This document shows positions 1-6,401 of a DNA stretch of 17,049 bases, piece by piece (position 1 is the stretch's first letter; each line of letters opens with the position of its first letter). The notes beneath the pieces are model-generated. The model was not told the origin of the DNA. It worked only from the letters and a program-made list of their open reading frames with translations, and ran no database searches. A program made the position numbers and the translations under genes. The stretch spans positions 1-17,049 of the forward strand of contig JAFZQL010000023.1 in NCBI GenBank assembly GCA_017620435.1. The letters run 5' to 3'. Source of the stretch: Erysipelotrichaceae bacterium (lineage in GTDB: Bacteria; Bacillota_I; Bacilli_A; Erysipelotrichales; Erysipelotrichaceae).

Positions 1-144
1 GCAGACAAGGCTCTGGGAAAGATTCCGCACATCTGTGAAATGGACATCGGACACACCAACCCTAGAATGACCCTGATCAACGGCGCCTATTGTAAAGTGA
101 CATATCAGGACGGTACAGGAAGCATATCATTCCAGTTAAAGTAA
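1..144 (+). CDS. S66-family LD-carboxypeptidase, C-terminal fragment
   Basis: The open frame runs from the window edge to TAA at 142-144, giving the last 47 residues of a protein. The segment with G17-H18-T19-x-P, followed by a short beta-rich tail, matches the C-terminal end of S66 serine peptidases (LdcA/MccF type), where this GHT histidine is the catalytic one. Such enzymes cleave murein tetrapeptides at the LD bond during peptidoglycan recycling, or hydrolyse related amide bonds. The nucleophile serine and the glutamate lie outside the window, so the exact member cannot be decided. The stop codon lies at the edge of a terminator hairpin. The assignment rests on a short motif only; the reading frame itself is secure because its stop abuts the terminator. 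Confidence 0.7.
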   Translation, partial: ADKALGKIPHICEMDIGHTNPRMTLINGAYCKVTYQDGTGSISFQLK

Positions 145-166
145 AAGCACTGCCATGCAGTGCTTT
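144..166. terminator. Bidirectional rho-independent terminator between convergent genes
   Basis: A perfect 10-bp stem, AAAGCACTGC/GCAGTGCTTT, closes a CAT loop. It is followed by TTTATTT on the plus strand and by a TTTTAC tract on the minus strand. The last base of the S66 stop codon is in the stem, and the stop of the minus-strand aldolase begins three bases beyond it. One hairpin therefore serves both convergent genes. Confidence 0.85.
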
Positions 167-168
167 AT

Positions 169-1209
169 TTATACCCTTTTCGTTTCGTTCAGGAACAGGA
201 CCAGATCTTTGTAGAAATCCTTGACCCTGTCTTTTTTGGTAGCCCAGGAACAGACGAACCGGACCACCGTATTGTTCTTGTCATACTTGCCCCATTCAAT
301 GACCTTGTATTTTTCTTTGATCTTTTCCAGGACTCTGTTGTCCAGGACCGGGAAGATCTGGTTGGTAGGGGAATCGATGTACATCTTGATGCCCAGCTGC
401 TGGAAGGCATACTTCAGAGCCTGTGCCATGACATTGGCGTTTTTGGCGTTCTTCAGATAGGTATCGTCTTCCATCAAAGCCTGGAACTGTACGCCGATGA
501 TCTTTCCTTTCGCCAGCATGGAACAGCGCTGTTTCAGCAGGTAGCGGAATTCCGGCTTCAGATCCGGATGGCAGATGACCATCGCTTCACCCAGCAGTGC
601 ACCGTTCTTGGTTCCGCCGATATAGAAGAGGTCCGTGTTTTCGGCAATATCCTTGAAGGTCAGATCATTATCCACAGCCGTCAGGGCATTGCCCAGCCTG
701 GCTCCATCCAGATACAGATACAGGTTCAGTTCTTTACAGGTACGGTAGATCGCAGTCAGTTCCTCCTTGGAATAGATCGTACCCAGTTCCGTCGCATTGG
801 AGATAAACACCATCTTCGGCTTTACCATGTGCTCATCAATATGTGTAAATACCGCTCTTCTGATACCGGCAGGGGTGATCTTGCCGTCGGAAGACTTCAC
901 CGGAATGATTTTATGTCCGGTTGCCTCCACTGCTCCCGTTTCATGCACGTTGATATGACCTGTCTCGGCACTGATCACGGCCTCATAGGATTTCAACAGA
1001 CTGATGGCCAAAACATTGCACGGCGTTCCGCCCGTAACGAAATGAACATCAACATCCTGACGATGCAGTTTGGCCTTGATCGTCTCAGCCGCTTTTCTGC
1101 AATAAACATCCAGACCATAACCTTCGGACTGCGTATAGTTGGTCTTAACCAGAGCGTCCAGAACCTTTGGACATGCTCCTTCGGAATAGTCATTTGCGAA
1201 CGAATACAT
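169..1209 (-). CDS. ltaE: Low-specificity L-threonine aldolase family PLP enzyme
   Basis: A 346-residue fold-type I PLP enzyme of the threonine aldolase / beta-eliminating lyase family, expected to split L-threonine or L-allo-threonine into glycine and acetaldehyde in the cytosol. Visible landmarks are G60-G61-T62 (phosphate contact), H85 in a GHINVHETGA block (ring-stacking region), D168 in YLDGARLG (pyridine nitrogen contact) with R171, and K201 in IGGTKNGAL (Schiff-base lysine). The N-terminus, MYSFANDYSEGA, differs from the LRSDTVT start of the E. coli type, so this belongs to the divergent Firmicute branch. The real substrate could be another beta-hydroxy amino acid. The start is fixed by AGAGGT eight bases upstream of the ATG. 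It has its own TATAAT box and may also be read through from the Crp-family gene 26 bases upstream. Confidence 0.85.
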   Translation of the reverse strand: MYSFANDYSEGACPKVLDALVKTNYTQSEGYGLDVYCRKAAETIKAKLHRQDVDVHFVTGGTPCNVLAISLLKSYEAVISAETGHINVHETGAVEATGHKIIPVKSSDGKITPAGIRRAVFTHIDEHMVKPKMVFISNATELGTIYSKEELTAIYRTCKELNLYLYLDGARLGNALTAVDNDLTFKDIAENTDLFYIGGTKNGALLGEAMVICHPDLKPEFRYLLKQRCSMLAKGKIIGVQFQALMEDDTYLKNAKNANVMAQALKYAFQQLGIKMYIDSPTNQIFPVLDNRVLEKIKEKYKVIEWGKYDKNNTVVRFVCSWATKKDRVKDFYKDLVLFLNETKRV

Positions 1210-1234
1210 CTTTGCTACCTCTTTATCTTTTTCT

Positions 1235-1263
1235 ATTATATCAGTGTTATGGTCTTATCATAA
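1235..1263 (-). promoter_or_regulatory. Promoter of the threonine aldolase gene
   Basis: On the minus strand a perfect TATAAT (1235-1240) lies 25 bases before the ATG, which leaves room for an AGAGGT ribosome site. Seventeen bases upstream is a weak -35, TTATGA (1258-1263). The -10 box contains the stop codon of the preceding gene. An inverted repeat, GTTATG-N7-CATAAC (1246-1264), covers the -35 and spacer and could be an operator or chance. Confidence 0.6.
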
Positions 1264-1817
1264 CGAATAATGCGTTTTTCTTTTACGAATCTGCTGAGCA
1301 GCCGGGAAAGCGTCTCTCTTTCCAGATAGAGCTGTCCGGCCAGATCGGAAACGGAACGGTAAGTGATCTTGTTCTTGTGGATATGCATGTAATAGAGAAA
1401 ACGGTCTTCGGCATTCTCCAGCGAGAGCAGTCTGATCCTGCTGTTTAGCTCCTTGGAGAAGTTGGACTGGATCCTCAGATATTCAACCATGAACTCCTTG
1501 TTTCCTTCCAGGATATTCAGCAGGTCGTCCCGTTTCAGCAGGGCAACGGTCGTGTCCTGGGCGGCGATGATATTACCCTTATAGAAAGGATCGGAAGAGA
1601 AAACCAGGTTGTTGCCGAAGATCTCTCCTTCCTTTAATGTATTATAAATGATCTGCTTCCCGTCCGGAAGATAGGAGACGATCTGTACGCTGCCAGAAAC
1701 GATGATGCCGATGCAGTCACACCGTTCATCCTCATAAAACAAAGTCTCTCCTTTCGAGAGTTTTCTTTCTCTCAGCAGCTTTTTTTCATCGGAATTCAGT
1801 TTCTCGATAATATGCAT
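1236..1817 (-). CDS. Crp/Fnr-family transcriptional regulator
   Basis: A 193-residue regulator with an N-terminal cyclic-nucleotide-binding-like beta roll (about 20-105), a long dimer helix (about 108-135) and a C-terminal winged helix (about 153-193). The recognition helix carries R167-E168-T-L-S-R172, the RExxxR pattern by which Crp reads GTGA half-sites. This agrees with the GTGAT-N4-ATCAC palindrome just upstream of the gene. No Fnr-type N-terminal cysteine cluster is present (only C33 and C35), so oxygen sensing by an Fe-S cluster is not supported and the effector is unknown. The start is the only ATG in frame after an upstream stop, but its ribosome site is poor (GGATC close to the ATG). 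The gene is divergent from the ABC lipoprotein/permease pair, its likely target. It probably also represses itself, because the palindrome lies between its predicted transcription start and its ATG. Confidence 0.88.
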   Translation of the reverse strand: MHIIEKLNSDEKKLLRERKLSKGETLFYEDERCDCIGIIVSGSVQIVSYLPDGKQIIYNTLKEGEIFGNNLVFSSDPFYKGNIIAAQDTTVALLKRDDLLNILEGNKEFMVEYLRIQSNFSKELNSRIRLLSLENAEDRFLYYMHIHKNKITYRSVSDLAGQLYLERETLSRLLSRFVKEKRIIRYDKTITLI

Positions 1818-1821
1818 GATC

Positions 1822-1837
1822 CGTGATCCAAATCACA
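1822..1837. promoter_or_regulatory. Crp/Fnr-type operator between divergent promoters
   Basis: CGTGATCCAAATCACA matches the Crp consensus TGTGA-N6-TCACA at nine of ten fixed positions, and is symmetric over GTGAT-N4-ATCAC. Its centre (1829.5) is about 41.5 bases upstream of the start predicted for the plus-strand promoter, the classic class II activator position. For the minus-strand gene it lies just downstream of the predicted start, a repressing position. That the neighbouring regulator binds here is inference. Confidence 0.75.
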
Positions 1838-1852
1838 TTCTTTCTATGTCTT

Positions 1853-1858
1853 ATTATA
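1853..1858 (-). promoter_or_regulatory. -10 box of the Crp/Fnr gene promoter
   Basis: A perfect TATAAT on the minus strand, 35 bases before the ATG. The -35 candidate, TTCAAC (1876-1881, 17-bp spacing), matches only half the consensus. Confidence 0.55.
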
Positions 1859-1864
1859 TATAAT
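1859..1864 (+). promoter_or_regulatory. -10 box of the ABC lipoprotein promoter
   Basis: A perfect TATAAT directly abuts the opposite-strand -10, so together they form the palindrome ATTATATATAAT. No recognisable -35 lies 16-18 bases upstream, as is usual for activator-dependent promoters. The Crp-type site takes that place. Confidence 0.6.
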
Positions 1865-1886
1865 TTATCTGCGAGGTTGAAAGAAA

Positions 1887-2849
1887 GTGAAAAAATTACT
1901 GGTTTCATTAAGCGTACTGCTTGTACTGTGCGGATGCGGCACACAAAAGAATGAGAACACAGAAGAGATCGTTGATCCTTCTACGCTGACTGTCGTTACG
2001 CCGAAGGGTGCTCCGGTCCTGGCTTTCTACGACTGGATCGCAAATGAGAACTACTCCCGAGTCGCAGCCGATGCGATCGGCGCCTTATGGACAGGAGAAG
2101 AATCTCCGGACGTGATCACCGTCGATATCACCAGCGGCGTCAAGGCCATCAGCAATGGTGCCGACTACAGACTGGCTGCCGTTGTTACTTTCGGCAATCT
2201 TTACATCGGTTCTGCCGGCAACGATGAGGACGATACAATGGACAAAGACGACAAGATCGTCCTGTTTGGCAACGAGAACATGCTTCCTAGCAAGGTCTTC
2301 CATTATCTCTACAGTACTGACTACGACGATACGATCATCTATGTTGCCGATGCCCAGCAGGCTGCCGCCTGTCTGATGAAAGGCGTTGATCTGGAAGGGA
2401 ATCCGGTCGATTACGTCTTCCTGGCTCAGCCGGCCATGTTTGCGGCACTCAAACAGAACGAGAACGCTTCCGTAGCTGTCGACATTCAGGAAGCCTATCG
2501 CAGCAAGTCCGGCATGGATATCGTACAGGCCGGCGTATTCATCAAGAATACCGTTTCCGATGCAACTGCCGAAGCTTTCCTCAATAATCTGGAAACTTCC
2601 ATCAGTGCCGGCATCGAAGATCCGGAAAAGATGTTCAACGCCCTCAGCGTCTATGAAGGAGATGAGTTCATGACCCAGTTCGGACTGCCGAATCTCAATG
2701 TCGTAAAGGCTGTATTCAGTCAGAAGAATGCCTTAGGCATCAATGCGATGGGCCTTGGATTCAAGAGAGCGAAAGACATCCGGAACGATATCGACGCTTT
2801 CCTGGAAGTAATGGGAATCGAAAAGACAAGTGAAGAGATCTACCGCTGA
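1887..2849 (+). CDS. ABC transporter substrate-binding lipoprotein (NitT/TauT/NMT1-like)
   Basis: A 320-residue exported lipoprotein. The N-terminus has a basic pair, a hydrophobic core and a lipobox L14-C-G-C17, so C17 should be lipidated and the protein tethered outside the membrane. The mature part begins with TLTVVTPKGAPVLAFYDW and has the two-lobe layout of NMT1/SsuA/TauA-type binding proteins, which deliver small organic ligands to an ABC permease. Ligand specificity cannot be read from the sequence. The start is GTG, with GAGG ten bases upstream. The next gene encodes a matching permease and overlaps this one by 20 bases, which points to coupled translation. No ATPase gene follows. Control by the divergent Crp/Fnr regulator is suggested by the operator upstream. 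Confidence 0.8.
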   Translation: MKKLLVSLSVLLVLCGCGTQKNENTEEIVDPSTLTVVTPKGAPVLAFYDWIANENYSRVAADAIGALWTGEESPDVITVDITSGVKAISNGADYRLAAVVTFGNLYIGSAGNDEDDTMDKDDKIVLFGNENMLPSKVFHYLYSTDYDDTIIYVADAQQAAACLMKGVDLEGNPVDYVFLAQPAMFAALKQNENASVAVDIQEAYRSKSGMDIVQAGVFIKNTVSDATAEAFLNNLETSISAGIEDPEKMFNALSVYEGDEFMTQFGLPNLNVVKAVFSQKNALGINAMGLGFKRAKDIRNDIDAFLEVMGIEKTSEEIYR

Positions 2850-3591
2850 TCATTATAAAACATATCTTTACGGCATCCTGCTGCTGCTTCTGGTGTGGCA
2901 GCTTTTTGCCATACTGATCAAAGAAGAAACCATGGTCTTTCCGGGACCCGTACAGACTGTCAGACATGTCTTTACACTGCTTGGAAAAAGCTATACCTAC
3001 AGATGCCTCGGCGCCACTTTCTCGAAGATGCTGTATGGCTATCTGATCTCTCTTGCAGGCGCGCTGCTTCTGGGTACGATATCCGGGAACTCCGTCTTCT
3101 TTGAGCGGCTTTTCAGCCCGTTTGTTACGACATTAAGAGCCGTTCCTACTGCTTCCCTGATCTACTTTTTCATCGTCCTGGTGGGCTTTAAAAAGGCTCC
3201 CGTGATGATGGTCATCCTGATCTGTTTCCCGATCCTTTACGAAGGAATAGCGGGAGGAATCAGAAATATACCTGTCAGCATCCTGAATGCCTGCCGGCTG
3301 GACGGCGCGGATTTTATCCGAAGGAATCTGTACATCAAGCTGCCGCTGGCACTTCCATACATCATCGTCGCCATGACCTCCAGTTTCTCGCTGTGCTTCA
3401 AGATCGAGATTATGGCTGAAGTCATCACCGGCAGTACAAATGAGGGTCTTGGAAGTGTGATTGCCGCATCTCGAAGCGCCGATCCGACAAACATGGTCCC
3501 GATCTTTGCCTATTCGTTCATCGCAGTCGTAATCATGCTGATGATCGACTTTATCGGCAGCACGATCCGGAACAAAATCAGTGTGAATTAG
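2830..3591 (+). CDS. ABC transporter permease (NitT/TauT type)
   Basis: A 253-residue inner-membrane permease of the BPD_transp_1 family with about six hydrophobic segments (near 12-30, 64-84, 100-119, 123-141, 175-195 and 225-245). The cytoplasmic EAA-like loop that docks on the ATPase is at 153-172 (ACRLDGADFIRR...KLP, with the conserved G and LP). The AEVITGSTNEGLGSVI segment is typical of SsuC/TauC-like permeases. The start is GTG inside the end of the lipoprotein gene, with no good ribosome site of its own, so translation is probably coupled. The gene is followed at once by the deacetylase promoter and not by an ATP-binding subunit, so the transporter must borrow an ATPase from elsewhere or be incomplete. 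Confidence 0.85.
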   Translation: MKRSTADHYKTYLYGILLLLLVWQLFAILIKEETMVFPGPVQTVRHVFTLLGKSYTYRCLGATFSKMLYGYLISLAGALLLGTISGNSVFFERLFSPFVTTLRAVPTASLIYFFIVLVGFKKAPVMMVILICFPILYEGIAGGIRNIPVSILNACRLDGADFIRRNLYIKLPLALPYIIVAMTSSFSLCFKIEIMAEVITGSTNEGLGSVIAASRSADPTNMVPIFAYSFIAVVIMLMIDFIGSTIRNKISVN

Positions 3592-3593
3592 TT

Positions 3594-3606
3594 TATAATG
3601 AAATAG
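3594..3606 (+). promoter_or_regulatory. Leaderless-type promoter of the deacetylase gene
   Basis: TATAAT (3594-3599) follows the permease stop codon and ends seven bases before the ATG at 3607, so transcription should start at or within a base of the ATG. There is no purine-rich ribosome site before this ATG. No convincing -35 is present. Confidence 0.55.
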
Positions 3607-4896
3607 ATGAAAAAGATCCTGAAACAGTACCGCCAGATATTGAGATGCATGATCCTTTTTGCATTGCTTTGTGCGGTGCTTTTTCTTATGAATACCAATT
3701 TCAGTTTTCTCGGCAAGAAATCGATCCATGAGGATGCTGCGACTTACAAAACCCGTCACTGTTTGGTCTTCTATCCCGATTCAAAAACCGGACGCAGCGA
3801 GGCAAAAAGCCTGTGTAAGGGTGTAAAGGACAACAGGATATACGACTATACCTTGATTCCGTTCGGTGATTACTACATGGTCAGCTACGGAAAAGATCTG
3901 AAGTACTTTACTGATAAACAGTATGAACTGCTTCAGATAAAAGAGCTCTCCGATGAGGGAAAGAAGATCGCGGCCGATTATCTGCGCTATGAGATCAAAA
4001 AACAAAGACCGGAAGACTACTACAATGCAGAGTATCTGAGTACATTGACATCCGATCAGCTGGATTTCACCGATGTCACATATGAGATCCTTGAAGAGAA
4101 TCTGATCTGTCATTTCCCGGAATTTGAACTGGATGTTTCCGTACCGTTAAGACACCTGCAGAAAGCCCTGGACATGAACTTCGGCTATCCGCAGGAACTA
4201 TATAGAAAACCGGTCTATCTCGATCCTTCCGAAGATCATCCGATCATCTGCCTTACTTTTGACGACGGACCTTATTTCTGGTCAGAAAAAAAGAGCACCT
4301 CAAGCGAAGCAATCGTCGATCTGCTTTACCGCTACGATGCCTGCGGCACTTTCTACATGGTAGGATACAATCTGGAGAACCGGGACATCTGGGCCGATTA
4401 TCAGGTCTACATGTTTTTGAGAAACTCTATCAATCAGGGGAACGAATACGGTTCCCATACCCAGAACCATCCGTCCAGCCTGAAAGACCTGTCGACATAT
4501 GACGAGATCTACGACGAGATCGAAGGTCCGGTCCGTTACATGGAAAAACTGATGGACTATGAAATGAAGACCTACCGTCCGGTAGGCGGAGAATTCGACG
4601 AGGATGTTCTTGCGGCTCAGCCATTGCCGGCCATCCTGTGGGATGTCGATTCCGAAGACTGGTATTCCAGAAATGTACAGACCATCTGTGACAAAGTTCT
4701 GAGTTATGACTATGAATCGGGGGACATCATTCTGTTCCACGACATCTACTTCGAGACCGCGGATGCGCTGGAAAAGATCGTTCCGGAATTGATCGACAGG
4801 GGCTGCCAGCTGGTAAGCGTATCCGATATGCTGACGTTCTACGGAATTGATCCGTCTTCTATCAGCTATTTCTTCTCTCCGGGCTATTACGAGTAA
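3607..4896 (+). CDS. Membrane-anchored polysaccharide (peptidoglycan) deacetylase, CE4 family
   Basis: A 429-residue protein with a cytoplasmic basic tail, one membrane anchor (about 13-35), an extracellular N-terminal region (about 45-205) and a NodB/CE4 catalytic domain (about 212-412). All CE4 motifs are present: TFDDGP with D219 (base) and D220 (metal), the metal ligands H284 and H288 in SHTQNH, R324-P-V-G-G, the WDVDSEDW block at 345-352, and LFHD with H378 (acid). It probably removes N-acetyl groups from cell-wall N-acetylglucosamine, as PgdA does to resist lysozyme; another wall or capsule glycan is possible. The start has no Shine-Dalgarno, but a TATAAT box seven bases upstream suggests a leaderless mRNA. 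Its 3' end overlaps the convergent WYL gene by 35 bases, and its likely terminator lies inside that gene. Confidence 0.88.
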   Translation: MKKILKQYRQILRCMILFALLCAVLFLMNTNFSFLGKKSIHEDAATYKTRHCLVFYPDSKTGRSEAKSLCKGVKDNRIYDYTLIPFGDYYMVSYGKDLKYFTDKQYELLQIKELSDEGKKIAADYLRYEIKKQRPEDYYNAEYLSTLTSDQLDFTDVTYEILEENLICHFPEFELDVSVPLRHLQKALDMNFGYPQELYRKPVYLDPSEDHPIICLTFDDGPYFWSEKKSTSSEAIVDLLYRYDACGTFYMVGYNLENRDIWADYQVYMFLRNSINQGNEYGSHTQNHPSSLKDLSTYDEIYDEIEGPVRYMEKLMDYEMKTYRPVGGEFDEDVLAAQPLPAILWDVDSEDWYSRNVQTICDKVLSYDYESGDIILFHDIYFETADALEKIVPELIDRGCQLVSVSDMLTFYGIDPSSISYFFSPGYYE

Positions 4897-5782
4897 TGAT
4901 TTTATTCAGATAGGCGATATACTTATCAGCGATGTTTCTGTCGCTGATTTTTATCTGATCGCCATAGGCCGTCAGTCTGGAGAAAAAGACATCACTGATA
5001 CTGGCTTTTAAAGAAAAGCCGTTCCTGGTAAAGACGATATTCGGGAAATCGTCCTGTAGTCTGCTTCTGAGAACTTCAGAGTCTTCAACGATCTCAGCCA
5101 CTACAGTCTGTGTCTTGCCGGAATAGAAGGCGTTGGTGCTTTCTTTGATATGATCGATGATCCTGCTTTTCGGGATAGTCAGTGTATCCTGAGAGTCGCT
5201 TAAACGGGAAGAGACGATATTGTCGAAACGCATGTGATAGATCTTGTCTTTTTCCGGATAGTGGTAGTAGAGGTAATAATAATCGTTCTGCCGGTGGAGA
5301 AAGACCGGAGCGATCTCTTCTTCATTTCTGTTTTTTCTTTTGACATACAGCATCCTGCGGTTTCTGATGGCGTACAGGGAATCTTCCAGACGGTTCAGGA
5401 ACTTCCTGTCCGAGTGGCTGCTCTGATATTCCAGGTCTTCCAGAAAATCTGCCTGGTACTTCGAAATGAAGGAATAGAGTTTCTCCTTCAGATCATCGAG
5501 AAACTTTTCATCCAGATTCTTTAGAGAATTCAGGGAATCGACGATGATCTTGATCTCGGAAAGCGAGAAGGGTGCTTCTTCCAGATAATAGCCACTGTCG
5601 TATTCGATCTCCCCAATATCATCCGAGATCTCCCGGATATCGTCGTAAAGCGTCTTCCGGTTGGCTACGCTGATCCCGTCCTCTTCCAGCAGAGAAACAA
5701 TCTGATTCAGGTTCAGCCTGTGATCCATGTCAGAATCTCTTCTGAAGATCTCCAGCAGTTTCAATAGTCTTTTCTTGTTCAT
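4862..5782 (-). CDS. WYL-domain transcriptional regulator (HTH_11 + WYL)
   Basis: A 306-residue regulator. The N-terminal winged helix (about 1-70) has the N-R-K-T-L-Y-x-D-I-R-E pattern of the DeoR-like HTH_11 group. A helical linker follows. The WYL domain (about 135-205) has its sheet core visible as APVFLHRQNDYYYLYYHY and a conserved arginine in YHMRFDNI. A C-terminal extension (about 215-300) completes it. WYL proteins bind a ligand, often a nucleic-acid-derived one, and switch DNA binding; this ligand is unknown. There is no ribosome site, but TACAAT ends six bases before the ATG, which suggests a leaderless transcript. An 18-bp palindrome sits between the -10 and -35 elements and is the likely autoregulatory operator. 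It is shared with the divergent membrane-protein gene. Confidence 0.85.
   Translation of the reverse strand: MNKKRLLKLLEIFRRDSDMDHRLNLNQIVSLLEEDGISVANRKTLYDDIREISDDIGEIEYDSGYYLEEAPFSLSEIKIIVDSLNSLKNLDEKFLDDLKEKLYSFISKYQADFLEDLEYQSSHSDRKFLNRLEDSLYAIRNRRMLYVKRKNRNEEEIAPVFLHRQNDYYYLYYHYPEKDKIYHMRFDNIVSSRLSDSQDTLTIPKSRIIDHIKESTNAFYSGKTQTVVAEIVEDSEVLRSRLQDDFPNIVFTRNGFSLKASISDVFFSRLTAYGDQIKISDRNIADKYIAYLNKIITRNSPERRNS
4925..4952 (+). terminator. Terminator of the deacetylase gene, antisense inside the WYL gene
   Basis: A perfect 8-bp stem, ATCAGCGA/TCGCTGAT, with an 8-base loop is followed by TTTT, 28 bases after the deacetylase stop codon. It lies within the 3' coding part of the convergent WYL gene, so the coding sequence there also serves as a terminator on the other strand. 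Confidence 0.7.
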
Positions 5783-5788
5783 GTCTAT

Positions 5789-5817
5789 ATTGTATTACTG
5801 TCCGAATATTTGGACAA
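5789..5817 (-). promoter_or_regulatory. Leaderless-type promoter of the WYL regulator
   Basis: On the minus strand, a -35 TTGTCC (5812-5817) and a -10 TACAAT (5789-5794) are separated by exactly 17 bp. The -10 ends six bases before the ATG, placing the predicted start on the A of the ATG. No ribosome site is present. Confidence 0.7.
5799..5816. promoter_or_regulatory. Palindromic operator, probable WYL-regulator site
   Basis: TGTCCGAATATTTGGACA is symmetric at all but one base pair. It fills the spacer and part of the -35 of the WYL promoter, and overlaps the presumed -35 region of the divergent membrane-protein gene. Binding by the adjacent WYL protein is inferred from position. Confidence 0.7.
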
Positions 5818-5837
5818 TACTGTATCTTATCTATCCT
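5810..5837 (+). promoter_or_regulatory. Possible promoter of the membrane-protein gene
   Basis: TTGGAC (5810-5815) and TATCCT (5832-5837) are spaced 16 bp apart, each an imperfect match. The first overlaps the palindrome, so a bound regulator would affect this promoter too. Confidence 0.4.
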
Positions 5838-5861
5838 ATGATGTATTCAGGAGGCAGGAAG

Positions 5862-6392
5862 ATGAAAAGATTACTGATCTACAATTACTGGACGATGATA
5901 TTTGCCTGGTGCATGTATCTGAACGGATGGAGTCTGTTCGGATCTGCTGCAGGTATTCTGGCGACAATCATACTGCTGATGGTGAAGAGTGAGGCTGACC
6001 CATGGCGTATCGTTGCCGTCGCTGTGCTGATGTACTGCCCGATCCTGCTGGTACTGAACTTTTCCAGGATCCCGTTGTTTTTCCCCGGATCATATTTCTT
6101 TCTCGCTGCCGTATGTTTCAATACAGCGGCAGTAAACGAGTATCTGTATCTCTTCAGGGCCAAAGTCGTCATGCCTATCCTGACAATTATACTGATCAGT
6201 ATGACTGTGCTGACGATATTGATCGCAGTTCTTCCTTCGGAACTCTATACGCTCTTTGGGAAGTCTAATCTCTATCTGATGGACGCCTTCATCTTCCTGC
6301 CTTATCTGATTCCGGCCGCAGCCTGCGTTATCTATAAGACCTGTCTGCTTCATGCCAGTGAAAACAGGCAGAAAAAAAGCCTACTGCAGTAG
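5862..6392 (+). CDS. Multi-span membrane protein of unknown function
   Basis: I do not recognise this 176-residue protein. It is mostly hydrophobic, with about five or six membrane segments (near 8-40 as two, 48-67, 72-98, 102-124 and 139-163). It has a short basic N-terminus and a charged C-terminal tail. No catalytic motif or metal site stands out. The start at 5862 is chosen because AGGAGG lies seven bases upstream; the frame stays open to 5727, but that extension crosses the operator and the WYL coding region. It is divergent from the WYL regulator and shares the palindrome, so it is the most likely target of that regulator. A role as a permease, ligand sensor or stress-responsive membrane protein would fit, but nothing decides it. 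Its last codons form half of a terminator. Confidence 0.8.
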   Translation: MKRLLIYNYWTMIFAWCMYLNGWSLFGSAAGILATIILLMVKSEADPWRIVAVAVLMYCPILLVLNFSRIPLFFPGSYFFLAAVCFNTAAVNEYLYLFRAKVVMPILTIILISMTVLTILIAVLPSELYTLFGKSNLYLMDAFIFLPYLIPAAACVIYKTCLLHASENRQKKSLLQ

Positions 6393-6398
6393 GCTTTT
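6375..6398. terminator. Bidirectional terminator containing a stop codon
   Basis: AAAAGCCTACTG/CAGTAGGCTTTT is a perfect 24-base palindrome. It is followed by GTTTT on the plus strand and, on the minus strand, runs into seven consecutive T. The TAG of the plus-strand membrane gene is in the stem, and the stop of ispG begins four bases beyond it, so one hairpin ends both genes. Confidence 0.88.
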
Positions 6399-6401
6399 GT
6401 T

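Noticed and set aside
160..1263. 367-codon plus-strand open frame
   Set aside because: It is antisense to the threonine aldolase gene, which has intact PLP motifs, a ribosome site and a promoter. The plus frame has no family pattern and runs through the shared terminator.
5727..5861. N-terminal extension of the 176-residue membrane protein
   Set aside because: The extension is antisense to the WYL gene start and crosses the operator and both promoters. AGGAGG seven bases before the ATG at 5862 fixes the start.
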